Assembly: GCA_036351255.1 (NCBI GenBank)
Contig: JAZBOS010000035.1
Location: forward strand, 1 to 36,976
Reading direction: 5' to 3'
From: Bacteroides sp.
GTDB lineage: Bacteria > Bacteroidota > Bacteroidia > Bacteroidales > UBA7960
Length of the DNA: 36,976 nucleotides
Below the pieces are notes generated by a model. The model had not been told where the DNA came from and ran no database searches. It saw only the letters and a program-made list of their open reading frames with translations. Numbering within the stretch: position 1 is the stretch's first letter; each line of letters opens with the position of its first letter. Of the stretch, positions 25,175 through 33,278 are shown piece after piece. A program made the translations under genes and the position numbers.

Positions 25175-25990
25175 ATGTCGAAGGAAAAACATAAAGAAGT
25201 GAGGGAGTATTACAACGAGCATGTCAAAGAGGAGGATCAGAGGTTGGATGAACATCCTTTTGAAATTCCAGTAACCATGCACTTTGTAAACAAATACCTT
25301 AAACCCGGTGATCATCTTTTTGATGCCGCTTGCGGCACAGGACGCATTGCACGCCTGCTTCTGGATGAAGGATATCTGGTAGGGTTGAACGATCTGTCGG
25401 ACAATAACATAAAGCTTGTAACAAAACGGCTGGGCAATCACAGCAACATTCTTTTCATTGAACGATCCGACGTAATGGAAAGCCAAGGCTGGAATAAGTT
25501 TAAATGGGATGGGGTTTTCCTTCTTGGACCACTCTATCACATGATAAGCCGAAAGCAGCGAATGGCTTTGCTCTCTTTGGCCAGGGAAAATGTTAAACCC
25601 GGAGGATATATTTTTTCCTCTTACATGACCAGAATCGGGGCACTGGTCTATGGGGTAAAAAACAACCCCGAGGGTATTTTGCATCCTGAAGAAGTAAAAA
25701 AACTTTGGGAAACAGGCACGGATGACCGGTTTGTGGAGGGGACCGAATGGTTTACACATTCTTACTTTTCACACCCCGAGGAAGTTGATCCCCTGATCAA
25801 AGAGGCCGGGTTGTTGCCCTTGCATCTGGCAGGAGTGGAAGGTCTTTTCGGAGAGCGGTTCGACTTGTATCATAAACTCGAGAATAAACTCAAGAGACCC
25901 TGGATGGACTTTACAATAAAGCATTGTGAGGATATCCATTTGGTAAATCAGTCAAAACACTTATTGAGTGTTGCCAAAAACCCCGGCTAA
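25175..25990 (+). CDS. SAM-dependent class I methyltransferase
   Basis: 271 residues, cytosolic. Motif I is clear, LFDAACGTGRIARLL (about residues 48-62), with the acidic motif II in 'GLNDLSDNNIKL', motif III in 'NILFIERSDVME' and a post-motif segment 'WDGVFLLGPLYHM' followed by 'NVKPGGYIFSSYMTR', all typical of small-molecule type class I enzymes. The substrate-binding C-terminal region (160-271) is not recognised, so the methyl acceptor is unknown. It is divergent from copB and followed by a strong terminator, so it is a single-gene transcript. A 202-codon frame on the other strand over the same bases is a shadow. Confidence 0.9.
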   Translation: MSKEKHKEVREYYNEHVKEEDQRLDEHPFEIPVTMHFVNKYLKPGDHLFDAACGTGRIARLLLDEGYLVGLNDLSDNNIKLVTKRLGNHSNILFIERSDVMESQGWNKFKWDGVFLLGPLYHMISRKQRMALLSLARENVKPGGYIFSSYMTRIGALVYGVKNNPEGILHPEEVKKLWETGTDDRFVEGTEWFTHSYFSHPEEVDPLIKEAGLLPLHLAGVEGLFGERFDLYHKLENKLKRPWMDFTIKHCEDIHLVNQSKHLLSVAKNPG

Positions 25991-26070
25991 TTATGCTTTC
26001 TATTGTTTTCTGATTTTCAATTCAAAAAACAAAGAACAAAATTTTGTCAGGGAGATTTTCGCTTTTCTGA

Positions 26071-26122
26071 AAAAGCCAGGAATGTCATTGTACGAGTATT
26101 TTTAATGACGTTCCTGGCTTTT
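26071..26122. terminator. Strong bidirectional terminator
   Basis: A 19-bp stem, AAAAGCCAGGAATGTCATT paired with AATGACGTTCCTGGCTTTT (one G-T pair), around a 14-base loop. U-runs follow on both strands. It lies between the methyltransferase (plus) and the membrane protein gene (minus). Confidence 0.92.
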
Positions 26123-26248
26123 AATTTGGTGTTCTGTTCAAATATAGGGCGTTTAATTCACCCACGCTTCAGCCTTAGAGGCCGCCTTGTGGCTTGCCAG
26201 CTCTGGTATTGTTAACCTGTCTTTAGCTATTAATAAGATATTATTTGA

Positions 26249-26638
26249 TTATGAGAGAATTCCCCAAAGGGCTGCGCCAAAAAGGAAAAGAAGAAAAGCC
26301 CAGAAAAATAAACTAATGGTAACTATGGCCGCTTCAGGTTCGCCTGTTTCTGGAATATCTTCTGTTCCTTTGATTCTTCTGCCTGGTCTTGGGGGAGTGG
26401 CTGCAACCATCAGTAAAGCAAAAAGAAAAATCACGAACAGCACTGGTCCCCACGAAATGTTCCAATATACCGGACCTATTGGCTTGATCCATGCTTCAGC
26501 TGCAAGACCAGCCAACATCAGCACCAGGAAGAAAAACCAGAAACTGCCCCATGGCCCTGTTGATTTAAATCCGAAATGAAACAAAGCTCCAATGACCAGG
26601 GCTACTAAAATGATTAAGAAAATCTCTAGAAATAACAT
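26249..26638 (-). CDS. Small four-helix membrane protein, unknown function
   Basis: 129 residues with four hydrophobic segments (about 3-25, 31-50, 60-82, 105-127). A Pro/Arg-rich loop (TPPRPGRRIKGTEDIPETGEPE) lies between helices 3 and 4, and aromatic-rich turns such as GPWGSFWFFF and IGPVYWNISWGP connect others. I recognise no family. The frame on the opposite strand is of equal length but lacks hydrophobic periodicity; the minus frame is chosen because it makes a coherent membrane protein and has a properly placed sigma-54-like promoter (TGGCAT-N5-TTTC, 34-60 bases upstream) and a terminator downstream. The promoter puts it with the stress genes. Confidence 0.75.
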   Translation of the reverse strand: MLFLEIFLIILVALVIGALFHFGFKSTGPWGSFWFFFLVLMLAGLAAEAWIKPIGPVYWNISWGPVLFVIFLFALLMVAATPPRPGRRIKGTEDIPETGEPEAAIVTISLFFWAFLLFLFGAALWGILS

Positions 26639-26683
26639 GGCTCAATGTTTTTGTGATTAATAATAATTGTCAACTAGATCCAT

Positions 26684-26698
26684 GAAATAGTTATGCCA
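26684..26698 (-). promoter_or_regulatory. Sigma-54-like promoter of the small membrane protein gene
   Basis: Minus strand TGGCAT, AACTA, TTTC, followed by ATGG as at the LigD-PE promoter. Predicted start near 26672, about 34 bases before the ATG. A TTGATCA/TGATCAA inverted repeat lies at 26744-26778, about 46-80 bases upstream, a possible activator site. Confidence 0.6.
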
Positions 26699-26874
26699 TA
26701 AATAAGATATGTTTTTAACAATTGAGTTTTTTTATTGCTTTGGTTGATCAGTCAAAAGAACGGGCCAGTTATGATCAAACAGGTATATTCAATAAGTGTT
26801 GTCATTAAGTTACAGTTGTGGAATTAACTATACAGGTCCAGAGTTTCTTTATCAATAAGGGTATGCCGCTCTAA

Positions 26875-26918
26875 GAAAAAAGGCCGGCCCCGAATGCTTA
26901 AGTCCGGGGCAGGCCTTT
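26875..26918 (-). terminator. Terminator of the flavoprotein gene
   Basis: Minus strand stem AAAGGCC/GGCCTTT plus GCCCCG/CGGGGC with a single mismatch, followed by TTTTTTCTT. It lies about 50-95 bases after the stop codon at 26969. Confidence 0.9.
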
Positions 26919-26968
26919 ATGCTGCATCAAATATCTCGGGAAATGAAGTCAGGATAATCCAAAATGTT

Positions 26969-28213
26969 TTAATTTTTGGAATCTTTCACTTCTAAATCCT
27001 CCAGATTATTTTCATCATTTTGAATTTTTTCCCCCTCAACAGGGGTTTTATTGGCAATCCATTTACGCGCCATTTCCCCTTCTTTTTCGGGCCTGGAACT
27101 CATAATAAATGCAGCAACAAGCCTGTTTGCATCAAACCACCAGGCGCTGAAATCACCGGTATCAATATTGCCGCGGTAATAGATTGCTTTGGCCGTTTCA
27201 TTATCCCCAAAATATTCATAGGAATAGTCGAAGACATCGGAAAAGAAAAAAGGCAAAAAGGTGTAGGGCTCCTTTTTTCCTGTCATTACCCTGGCCGCAT
27301 GCTTCCCTTGTTCAACGGCGTGTTCCCAGTGTTCAACGTGCCTTCTCTTATTGAACAGGGCATCAGGGAATTCCACCACATCGCCTGCAGCATATACGTC
27401 TTCAATATTGGTTTCGCAGTACTCATTGACCACAATGCCCTTGTTTATTTTCAGGGGGGTCGTTTTAAAAAGTATCACATTAGGCTCGACGCCAATGCCA
27501 GCAACCACCATATCGGTTTTAAGCTTTTCACCCGAGTCAAGTTCAACTTCTTCAACTTGCTCCTTTCCATGAAACCTTTCAACACTTTTATTAAAGAGAA
27601 TTTTTACACCCCTTTTTTCGAATTCCTTTTGAAAGAAAGCAGCAATGTCATTGGAGGCAAATCTTGAAAGTAAGATTTCTTCTGGAACAATCATGGTTAC
27701 ATCCAGGCCCATTTGGTTAAGCGAGGCTGCGGTCTCTGTTCCAATGTAACCTCCTCCAACCACAACTACTCGATTTGCTTTTTTAGCCCTTTCACGTATC
27801 TTATCCGAATGCTTGATATTTCTGAGATAGAAAATGTTTTCCAGTCCACTGCCGTCAAGATGAAGTCGCTTTAACTTGGATCCGGTGGCAATCAGCAGTT
27901 TGTTGTAGCCAATCTTTTCCTCGTTATCGAGTAAAACTTGTTTCTTCTCGAGCTCAACATCCTTTGCGCAGGTTTCCAGCTTAACGTCAATGCCCTGATT
28001 TTCGTAAAAATCCTTTTCCTCGATCAAAACCTCATCATCTTCCGTTTTGTCCCTGAGATAATCTTTGGATAGGGGAGGACGGTTCATCGGAAGAATGGAC
28101 TCAGCTGAAACAATGCATAATTCACCTTTTTCAATGTTTTGCTCTGCAAATTCTTTGGCAGCATAACCAGCGGTGGTCCCACCACCAATAATGACATATT
28201 TGTAGTTTTTCAT
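26969..28213 (-). CDS. FAD/NAD(P)H-dependent reductase (AIF / ferredoxin reductase-like)
   Basis: 414 residues. The N-terminal FAD fold has YVIIGGGTTAGYAA (residues 5-18), NRPPLSKDYLR (about 44-54) typical of ferredoxin/rubredoxin reductases and AIF-like enzymes, and ATGS near 110. The NAD(P) fold has VVVVGGGYIGTETAASL (about 148-164), and the second FAD motif is VYAAGDVVEFP. No redox-active CxxC is present, so it is not a thioredoxin- or lipoamide-type enzyme. The C-terminal domain includes 'PFFFSDVFDYSYEYFG' and 'AWWFDANRLVAAF', as in AIF and monodehydroascorbate reductase relatives, then an acidic tail. The electron acceptor is unknown. It starts 76 bases after the baeRF gene with no promoter of its own evident, so they are probably co-transcribed. 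Confidence 0.9.
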   Translation of the reverse strand: MKNYKYVIIGGGTTAGYAAKEFAEQNIEKGELCIVSAESILPMNRPPLSKDYLRDKTEDDEVLIEEKDFYENQGIDVKLETCAKDVELEKKQVLLDNEEKIGYNKLLIATGSKLKRLHLDGSGLENIFYLRNIKHSDKIRERAKKANRVVVVGGGYIGTETAASLNQMGLDVTMIVPEEILLSRFASNDIAAFFQKEFEKRGVKILFNKSVERFHGKEQVEEVELDSGEKLKTDMVVAGIGVEPNVILFKTTPLKINKGIVVNEYCETNIEDVYAAGDVVEFPDALFNKRRHVEHWEHAVEQGKHAARVMTGKKEPYTFLPFFFSDVFDYSYEYFGDNETAKAIYYRGNIDTGDFSAWWFDANRLVAAFIMSSRPEKEGEMARKWIANKTPVEGEKIQNDENNLEDLEVKDSKN

Positions 28214-28289
28214 AACTGATTTGTTTTTGTTTTTAATCTAACTTTTAGAAAGTTCAAGTATCGCTCTCTGTTGCGGGTTAAAAAATCCC

Positions 28290-29444
28290 TTAAAATCTGA
28301 AGATGGCATTCAGTTTTGTACTAGGGGCTGGCATATCAGCTGCATCCAGCAAGTACACTTTCCCATTATTTAAAATGGTGTGGACAGCGGCCATGTTCAG
28401 TAAGCAGGCATTTGGCCTGCTTTTTTCCTCACGCAAAAGAATCTGGTTTTTTTCCTTGTCAAACATTCCCCATAACTCTGAAAGGTTGCGGACAAATAAG
28501 GAGTCGACACGTTGGTTGATGGCTGCCGGAACGATTTCTTCTTCTTTGTAGGAAGCTTTTACATCCGATAATGCCTTCTCGAAAGCAGAAACTTTTTCAT
28601 CCCTTTCGCGGTTAAAATGACCTTTAAGAATTTTTTTTGCTTTTTCATGAAGTAAGACCGGATCTTCATGCTCGGGATTCCCTGCAATAAAATCTTCTTC
28701 CAGATGGTCATACCTGTTTACTTCGCGGTAAAGTGGAACGAGGTAATCTACCGCAGCCAATATCAGCGGGATCTTTTTATCCTTCACGACTTTTAAAACC
28801 CCTTCGTCAATGGCTCTGAAATATTTTAAGATTTCGGGTTTCTCCTCTTCTTTCCCCTTCCCGTGGCCATGAAATATGGCCTGGTTGCCTTTTGCATGCC
28901 CGGTTCTGAACTGCAGGTTTTTTTCCTTGAAATCATATCCAACGACTTCTTCCAGTTTCTCTGGGAGCAAGTCCTTAACCTCCAATTTGTCTATTTGATG
29001 GGGGAAACCCTCATAAAGGCTGGCTCCATTCAGGCTTAACGACAACAGGAAAAACCTGGTGTCATCGTTAAGGTAGGGGATGAGGGGCTTTAAATAGAAA
29101 TGATCGTTAATGTAGGTAAACATCTCAAAGAATACTGGTATGGTAAAATAAACGAAATGGCTCTGGCTTCTTAATATGGCCAGTCCATCCGATTGATGCT
29201 TCCAGAATCCATTGTCATTGACCAGTCCTATAATGGGTTGTAACAACTCATCAATATCCTTTCTGCTCAGGTTGTATACCTCCAGTTCTTTCCGTACCAT
29301 TTTGACCTGGTTCTTCAGGTTTTTTTGATCAACCATTTCATTTACTTCCTGACCATAGCGGTGCGTTGGAATAAAAATGCTGATACAATGGGGCTCATTC
29401 ACTTTGGCTAATGCCTTAAATTTTTCTATCGAAATATGATCCAT
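28290..29444 (-). CDS. baeRF (bacterial archaeo-eukaryotic release factor-like) family protein
   Basis: 384 residues, soluble. It begins with ISIFIPTHRYG near residue 22, the opening strand of baeRF proteins, which have the eRF1/Pelota fold. It continues with 'GLAILRSQSHFVYFTIP' and 'TRFFLLSLSLNGASLYEG', typical of the N-terminal and middle parts, then 'RAIDEGVLKVVKDKKIPLILAAVDYLVPLY' and a final 'AAVHTILNNGKVYLL' strand. I believe it belongs with the Bacteroidota-type family (baeRF7-like), but the subfamily is from memory. These proteins are predicted to act on stalled or hibernating ribosomes; direct evidence is scarce. Its promoter is one of the best copies of the shared element, 33-47 bases before the ATG, and it is overlapped by an 11-bp inverted repeat. 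Confidence 0.78.
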   Translation of the reverse strand: MDHISIEKFKALAKVNEPHCISIFIPTHRYGQEVNEMVDQKNLKNQVKMVRKELEVYNLSRKDIDELLQPIIGLVNDNGFWKHQSDGLAILRSQSHFVYFTIPVFFEMFTYINDHFYLKPLIPYLNDDTRFFLLSLSLNGASLYEGFPHQIDKLEVKDLLPEKLEEVVGYDFKEKNLQFRTGHAKGNQAIFHGHGKGKEEEKPEILKYFRAIDEGVLKVVKDKKIPLILAAVDYLVPLYREVNRYDHLEEDFIAGNPEHEDPVLLHEKAKKILKGHFNRERDEKVSAFEKALSDVKASYKEEEIVPAAINQRVDSLFVRNLSELWGMFDKEKNQILLREEKSRPNACLLNMAAVHTILNNGKVYLLDAADMPAPSTKLNAIFRF

Positions 29445-29476
29445 TTATTGTAATATTTTAAATCCATTCTAATAAA

Positions 29477-29491
29477 GAAAAGAACATGCCA
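29477..29491 (-). promoter_or_regulatory. Sigma-54-like promoter of the baeRF gene
   Basis: Minus strand TGGCAT, GTTCT, TTTC, followed by TTTATTAG. Predicted start near 29465, about 21 bases before the start codon. Confidence 0.6.
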
Positions 29492-29526
29492 AAGGTTGAC
29501 CAACAGATCTGCCTATGGCATGTTCT
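29481..29526. repeat. Inverted repeat overlapping the baeRF promoter
   Basis: AGAACATGCCA (29481-29491) and TGGCATGTTCT (29516-29526) are perfect 11-bp inverted copies 24 bases apart, so each arm holds a TGGCAT -24 box, in opposite directions. Only the minus-strand arm has a TTTC -12 box. A second hairpin (ATTC-GGGC/GCCC-GAAT) lies at 29536-29556. Confidence 0.6.
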
Positions 29527-29736
29527 CTCCAGATATTCAGGGCTTTAGCCCGAATAATTTATTAAATAAAAATATAGGGTAGGTCCTTCATGCAGTAAAT
29601 TTGCTGATCGCTGTATAAAAAAATCCACATACAGATGACCAGGGAAAAACAAGTTGTTATTTAGCTGTTACTACCCCCAAAGCAATGAAAGATCTATTGA
29701 TTTGAGGGAGGGATCAACGCCCCAAAGGTCTTTAAA

Positions 29737-30327
29737 TTAATCCACCATCACTTCAACCACCACTTCATTGAGCCGGTTGATCAGCTGGTAAGGCGGGTTG
29801 TAGCCCAGATAAATGAAATTGTCGGTATGGCTGATGCCTTCACTGTCAAGCATATACCTGAGCCTTTGCGTCATCTCAGCGATCTTACCATCGGAGGCCC
29901 AGCCGCTGAAACTGATTGCCGCCATCACCACACCTGGTTTTTCAATGAATTCAATCCCGCTACGGTTGGGTTCCGGAAGGCTCTCGAGGGTGTATTTCGA
30001 GGGCATCATAAACTCCATCTCTAATCCTTCTCCCTGGCGCATGGCAACAGGAGAGGTCATCGCAATGCTTTCGTTGCGATCATTACCCCCGAAGATATAA
30101 GAGGCCAGCGTGCGAAAGGCAGCGTTAGAGCCCGAACGATAGCCCTCGGTCGCCACCCGGGTGCGTGCAAAAATTGCAGGCTCGTATTGCCTGATTTCAA
30201 AACCCTTATATTCGCGAATCACGCTGTAAGGATACTGCTCAGTTCGTCCCGCCCCGCGGGCCGTTCTGACTTGTGATGCTATGACTACCATGGCGACTCC
30301 TATTGTTATGATGAGAAATGCTTTCAT
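29737..30327 (-). CDS. SOUL family heme-binding protein
   Basis: 196 residues. An N-terminal hydrophobic segment (about 1-20) suggests export or membrane anchoring. The SOUL/HEBP domain is complete: 'YSVIREYKGFEIRQYEPAIFART' (about 34-56), 'AFRTLASYIFGGNDRNESIAMTSPV' (the family's A-F-x-x-L-x-x-Y-I-x-G pattern and MTSPV), 'EMEFMMPSKYT', and the terminal 'NFIYLGYNPPYQLINRLNEVVVEV'. SOUL proteins bind heme or other tetrapyrroles; the role in bacteria is poorly known. No clear sigma-54-like site was found upstream. It is divergent from the racemase gene. Confidence 0.93.
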   Translation of the reverse strand: MKAFLIITIGVAMVVIASQVRTARGAGRTEQYPYSVIREYKGFEIRQYEPAIFARTRVATEGYRSGSNAAFRTLASYIFGGNDRNESIAMTSPVAMRQGEGLEMEFMMPSKYTLESLPEPNRSGIEFIEKPGVVMAAISFSGWASDGKIAEMTQRLRYMLDSEGISHTDNFIYLGYNPPYQLINRLNEVVVEVMVD

Positions 30328-30533
30328 TTTTTTGTGTGATTTTAAATAATAAACACCCGGCTTGGACTTTTGTTTAATTTTTTATATCAAAAAGTTAAAC
30401 AAAATCTTTTTTCCCTGTGTTGTTGTATCTTTTGGAATAAATTAAATTGAATTTTTTACCTTGCAGGATGAAATAAAGCCCACAAAGGGAATGGATGGAT
30501 AAAACTTTTTGATTTGGATTGATCGAGATTGTT

Positions 30534-31235
30534 ATGAAGACCATTGGATTGATCGGGGGTATGAGCTGGGAATCCTCCCTTGAGTATTACCGGCTGATCA
30601 ACGAAAAGACCAAAGAGCTATTGGGCGGGTTTCATTCCTCTCAGTGCCTGATGTATTCGGTTGATTTTGCTGAAATTGTTGAATTGCAGCATGCAGGGCA
30701 GTGGGAAGCCCTGGACGACATAATGGTATATGCTGCAAAGAAACTCGAGGATGCCGGGGCTGATCTCCTGGTATTGTGCACCAATACAATGCACCTGTGC
30801 AGCCCTGCCATTAAGGCGCACACCTCTATCCCTTTCCTCCATATCGCAGAAGCTACTGGCGAAGCGATTGTCAGCCAGGGCATCCGCAAGGTGGCATTGC
30901 TGGGTACTAAATTTACCATGGAAAAGGATTTCTATAAGGCGACCCTCCAAGATCAGTTTGGGATTGAAACCCTTATACCCAATGAGGAAGAAAGAGATCA
31001 GGTCCACCAGGTCATTTATGGCGAACTGGTGAAGGGAAAGATCCTCGATAAATCGAGGGAGACCTTCAAGACCATCATCGGTCGTCTGCAAAGGGAAGGT
31101 GCCCGGGGCGTCATCTTGGGCTGTACCGAAATCCCCCTGCTTATCTCTAACACCGATGTGGATATCCCCGTTTTTGATACCACACGCATCCACGCTGAGA
31201 AAGCAGTGGAGATGGCAATTAGAGGTGAGAGATGA
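30534..31235 (+). CDS. Aspartate/glutamate racemase family protein
   Basis: 233 residues from ATG 30534; a TTG at 30519 would add five residues, but the family begins MKTIGLIGGMSWESS. The two catalytic cysteines are present in LCTNTMH (about residue 81) and GCTEIPLL (about 193), in the two-fold related domains of PLP-independent Asp/Glu racemases. The motifs match the YgeA/RacX amino-acid racemase group more than MurI. It should interconvert L- and D-amino acids in the cytosol, possibly supplying D-amino acids for the cell wall or signalling. The final codons (IRGER) and the TGA lie in a purine-rich GAGGTGAGAGATGAGA repeat. Confidence 0.92.
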   Translation: MKTIGLIGGMSWESSLEYYRLINEKTKELLGGFHSSQCLMYSVDFAEIVELQHAGQWEALDDIMVYAAKKLEDAGADLLVLCTNTMHLCSPAIKAHTSIPFLHIAEATGEAIVSQGIRKVALLGTKFTMEKDFYKATLQDQFGIETLIPNEEERDQVHQVIYGELVKGKILDKSRETFKTIIGRLQREGARGVILGCTEIPLLISNTDVDIPVFDTTRIHAEKAVEMAIRGER

Positions 31236-31619
31236 GATGTGAGAGGTGAGAGTACCATCTTTACAAAAAAGAATCCTTACTCCTCCCTTCAATTCGCGTT
31301 ATTTCTGTAAGCCCTTGAAAATCTGTGTAATTTTTTTCTTATCCTCCTGTCTTGCTCGTACCTGGGTCGTACCTTCCTCCATTTCATTGAAGGTTGAAAG
31401 GACCTTGAAAGGACTTTGGTAAGGCGAGGATCATGCAATTAATTGAAAGGGAAATTGTTACTATCGTTGCCAACTTCCCTTTTTTAAGAAGCGCCGTTTG
31501 TCATTCTAAGCGGAAGCAGTGGAGCGTAAAATCCCCCTTATTTAGGATAAGAAACAAACAGTTTTTAGACAGCCTCTGGTTCAGGATCTTGCATGAAAGA
31601 AGAAAGTCAAATTCTGTTT
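31236..31619. other. Gene-free stretch between convergent racemase and SDR genes
   Basis: It begins with a purine-rich repeat (units of TGAGA/GAGGTGAG to about 31251). Two copies of CGTACCT occur at 31356-31373 and imperfect GAAAGGAC-type repeats near 31392-31413. No good terminator hairpin and no credible coding frame were found. Confidence 0.45.
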
Positions 31620-32381
31620 CTATTTTGCAGTCATTCCACCATCAATTGAATGAATGGCTCCGGTAATAAAGTTGCTTTCTTCAGAAGCCAGAAACAATAC
31701 GAGATTTGCTATATCCTCATTTTCGGCATAGCGACCCAGGGGGATCATCTGTTCGAACTGTGATTTGGCATTTTCGGCATCATCAGGGCTAAAGCCTTTC
31801 TCGAGGGAGCGCATCATCCGGTTATCAACAGGTGATGGATTAATTGCATTGACTCTTATATTCCTTCCAGCCAACTCCAGGGCCAGCGAACGCGCAATAC
31901 CATTTAAGGCATGCTTGCTGGCTACATATGGACTCACGTTAGCTGTTCCACGCAAGCCTGCTACGGATGAGGTTATGATGATGCTGCCACCATCTGCCAT
32001 CAGGGGTGTGATGAATTTCATTCCCAGCCATACTCCTCGGACATTCACAGCCATCACTTTATCAAACTCCTCAACCGGGTAATCCCCTATGGGTTTTACC
32101 TGTCCTTCAATGCCGGCATTATTAAAAAATACGTCTACTTTACCAAAGAGTTCTTTAGCTTTTTGTGCATATTTTTCAACCTCTTCAGTTTTACTCACAT
32201 CTGCTGCAATGTAATATAATTTGTCACTGCCAAACTCTTCCTGGACTTTTCTTAGGTCATCTTCCATTAAATCAACAAGCAAGACTTTGGCGCCTTCACC
32301 AATAAACTTTTTTGTTGCAGCTTTACCAATGCCACCGGCACCTCCGGTAATCAATGCAATTTTGTTTTCTAATTTTCTCAT
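31620..32381 (-). CDS. Short-chain dehydrogenase/reductase (SDR), classical
   Basis: 253 residues. All classical SDR landmarks are visible: cofactor loop ITGGAGGIGKAA (TGxxxGIG, residues 11-22), Asp near 37 ('LLVDLMED') favouring NAD(H), NNAG near 89, the catalytic Ser in TSSVAG and the Tyr-x3-Lys in YVASK, then NAINPSPVDNRMM and the C-terminal 'ITGAIHSIDGGMTAK'. The substrate cannot be predicted; the closest general type is FabG/glucose dehydrogenase-like. It is a single-gene transcript with a TGGCAG-N5-TTTC promoter 40-54 bases upstream, which groups it with the stress genes, and it converges on the racemase gene. Confidence 0.92.
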   Translation of the reverse strand: MRKLENKIALITGGAGGIGKAATKKFIGEGAKVLLVDLMEDDLRKVQEEFGSDKLYYIAADVSKTEEVEKYAQKAKELFGKVDVFFNNAGIEGQVKPIGDYPVEEFDKVMAVNVRGVWLGMKFITPLMADGGSIIITSSVAGLRGTANVSPYVASKHALNGIARSLALELAGRNIRVNAINPSPVDNRMMRSLEKGFSPDDAENAKSQFEQMIPLGRYAENEDIANLVLFLASEESNFITGAIHSIDGGMTAK

Positions 32382-32420
32382 AATATTTTAGTTTTTAATA
32401 TTCCAATATGATAGCGTATT

Positions 32421-32435
32421 GAAAAAACCCTGCCA
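32421..32435 (-). promoter_or_regulatory. Sigma-54-like promoter of the SDR gene
   Basis: Minus strand TGGCAG, GGTTT, TTTC, followed by AATACG. Predicted start near 32409, about 28 bases before the ATG at 32381. Confidence 0.55.
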
Positions 32436-32654
32436 ATCTTCTTTACATGCAAAAAAAGCGGCTTTGCAGCCAAACTACTCCGTAAAAAGAGCAATCATTT
32501 GTTGAAAATTAGCTACACCGGAGGATTGATTTGTAGAAATTCGTGCACATTTTATAAATGATTTGATTTAGAAATTCAAGTTGACTTCATATGGAGAGTC
32601 CAGCTTTATCAAATATTGGAAGGGATTTTTATGCTTGGGATTTTCATCAGATCC

Positions 32655-33278
32655 TTAAAACAATTTGAAAGCAATGTATAATTGTCCGTATGCATTTTTG
32701 CTTTCGCCCAAAAGTAAATTGGCAATATCGCTGTCGGCAAGTTTTTGAAGACCAATATTGTATCGAACCCCAGCTTGTATGTTTCCTAAGTTCAATGCCA
32801 CACCAGCACCCATTCCATAATCCAGGGTTTTGAAGTTGTCTCTGCTTATTTCATCGTAACCTTCAATGCTCCCCGAATATTTTATTTCACTGTTCAGCAA
32901 CAACGCCAGATAGGGCCCTGCATGAAATTCCAGTATCTCAAGGGGGCGTAAAACCAGAAGTATCGGAACCTCCAGATAGTTGAGATTAAAATTAACAGTT
33001 TGATTAATCAACCCGCCATATGTTGCTTTGGTTCCCTTGGATGAATAGAGTAATTCCGGTTGTATACCAAATGTTTCAAGATACATGATCTGGCTGAATA
33101 ATCCTGCGTGAAATCCAAACCTCGCATCCTCATCATCAAGGTTGTCCCTATCAATATAAAGGTTACTCATGGTTAACCCACCTTTAATCCCGCCGCTGAT
33201 TTGTTGAGTTTTTGCTGGCAGTGCGGAAGTTAACAGAATGGCTGAAAAAATAATTGTGATAGTAAATTTCTTTTTCAT
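32655..33278 (-). CDS. PorT-like outer-membrane beta-barrel protein
   Basis: About 207 residues from ATG 33278. A frame open to 33398 would add 40 residues before the signal peptide and is unlikely. The signal peptide (MKKKFTITIIFSAILLTSALPAKTQQ) precedes the standard barrel start 'SGGIKGGLTMSNLYI'. Further family pattern: 'GFHAGLFSQIMYLETFGIQPELLYSSKG', 'LNYLEVPILLVLRP', 'FHAGPYLALLLNS', 'DYGMGAGVALNLGNIQAGVRYNIGLQ', and a final strand ending in Phe (YIAFKLF). These match the PorT/outer-membrane beta-barrel family (OMP_b-brl_2) common in Bacteroidota. Specific function unknown. Confidence 0.9.
   Translation of the reverse strand: MKKKFTITIIFSAILLTSALPAKTQQISGGIKGGLTMSNLYIDRDNLDDEDARFGFHAGLFSQIMYLETFGIQPELLYSSKGTKATYGGLINQTVNFNLNYLEVPILLVLRPLEILEFHAGPYLALLLNSEIKYSGSIEGYDEISRDNFKTLDYGMGAGVALNLGNIQAGVRYNIGLQKLADSDIANLLLGESKNAYGQLYIAFKLF

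Noticed and set aside
25151..25759. 202-codon minus-strand frame
   Set aside because: Antisense to a methyltransferase with clear motif I; no family features of its own.
26187..26579. 130-codon plus-strand frame over the small membrane protein gene
   Set aside because: Basic, low-complexity product without structure; the minus frame is a coherent membrane protein with promoter and terminator.
28329..28343. TGGCAT-N5-CTGC, close to a canonical sigma-54 -12 box
   Set aside because: Located in the 3' end of the baeRF gene on the opposite strand with no gene to drive.
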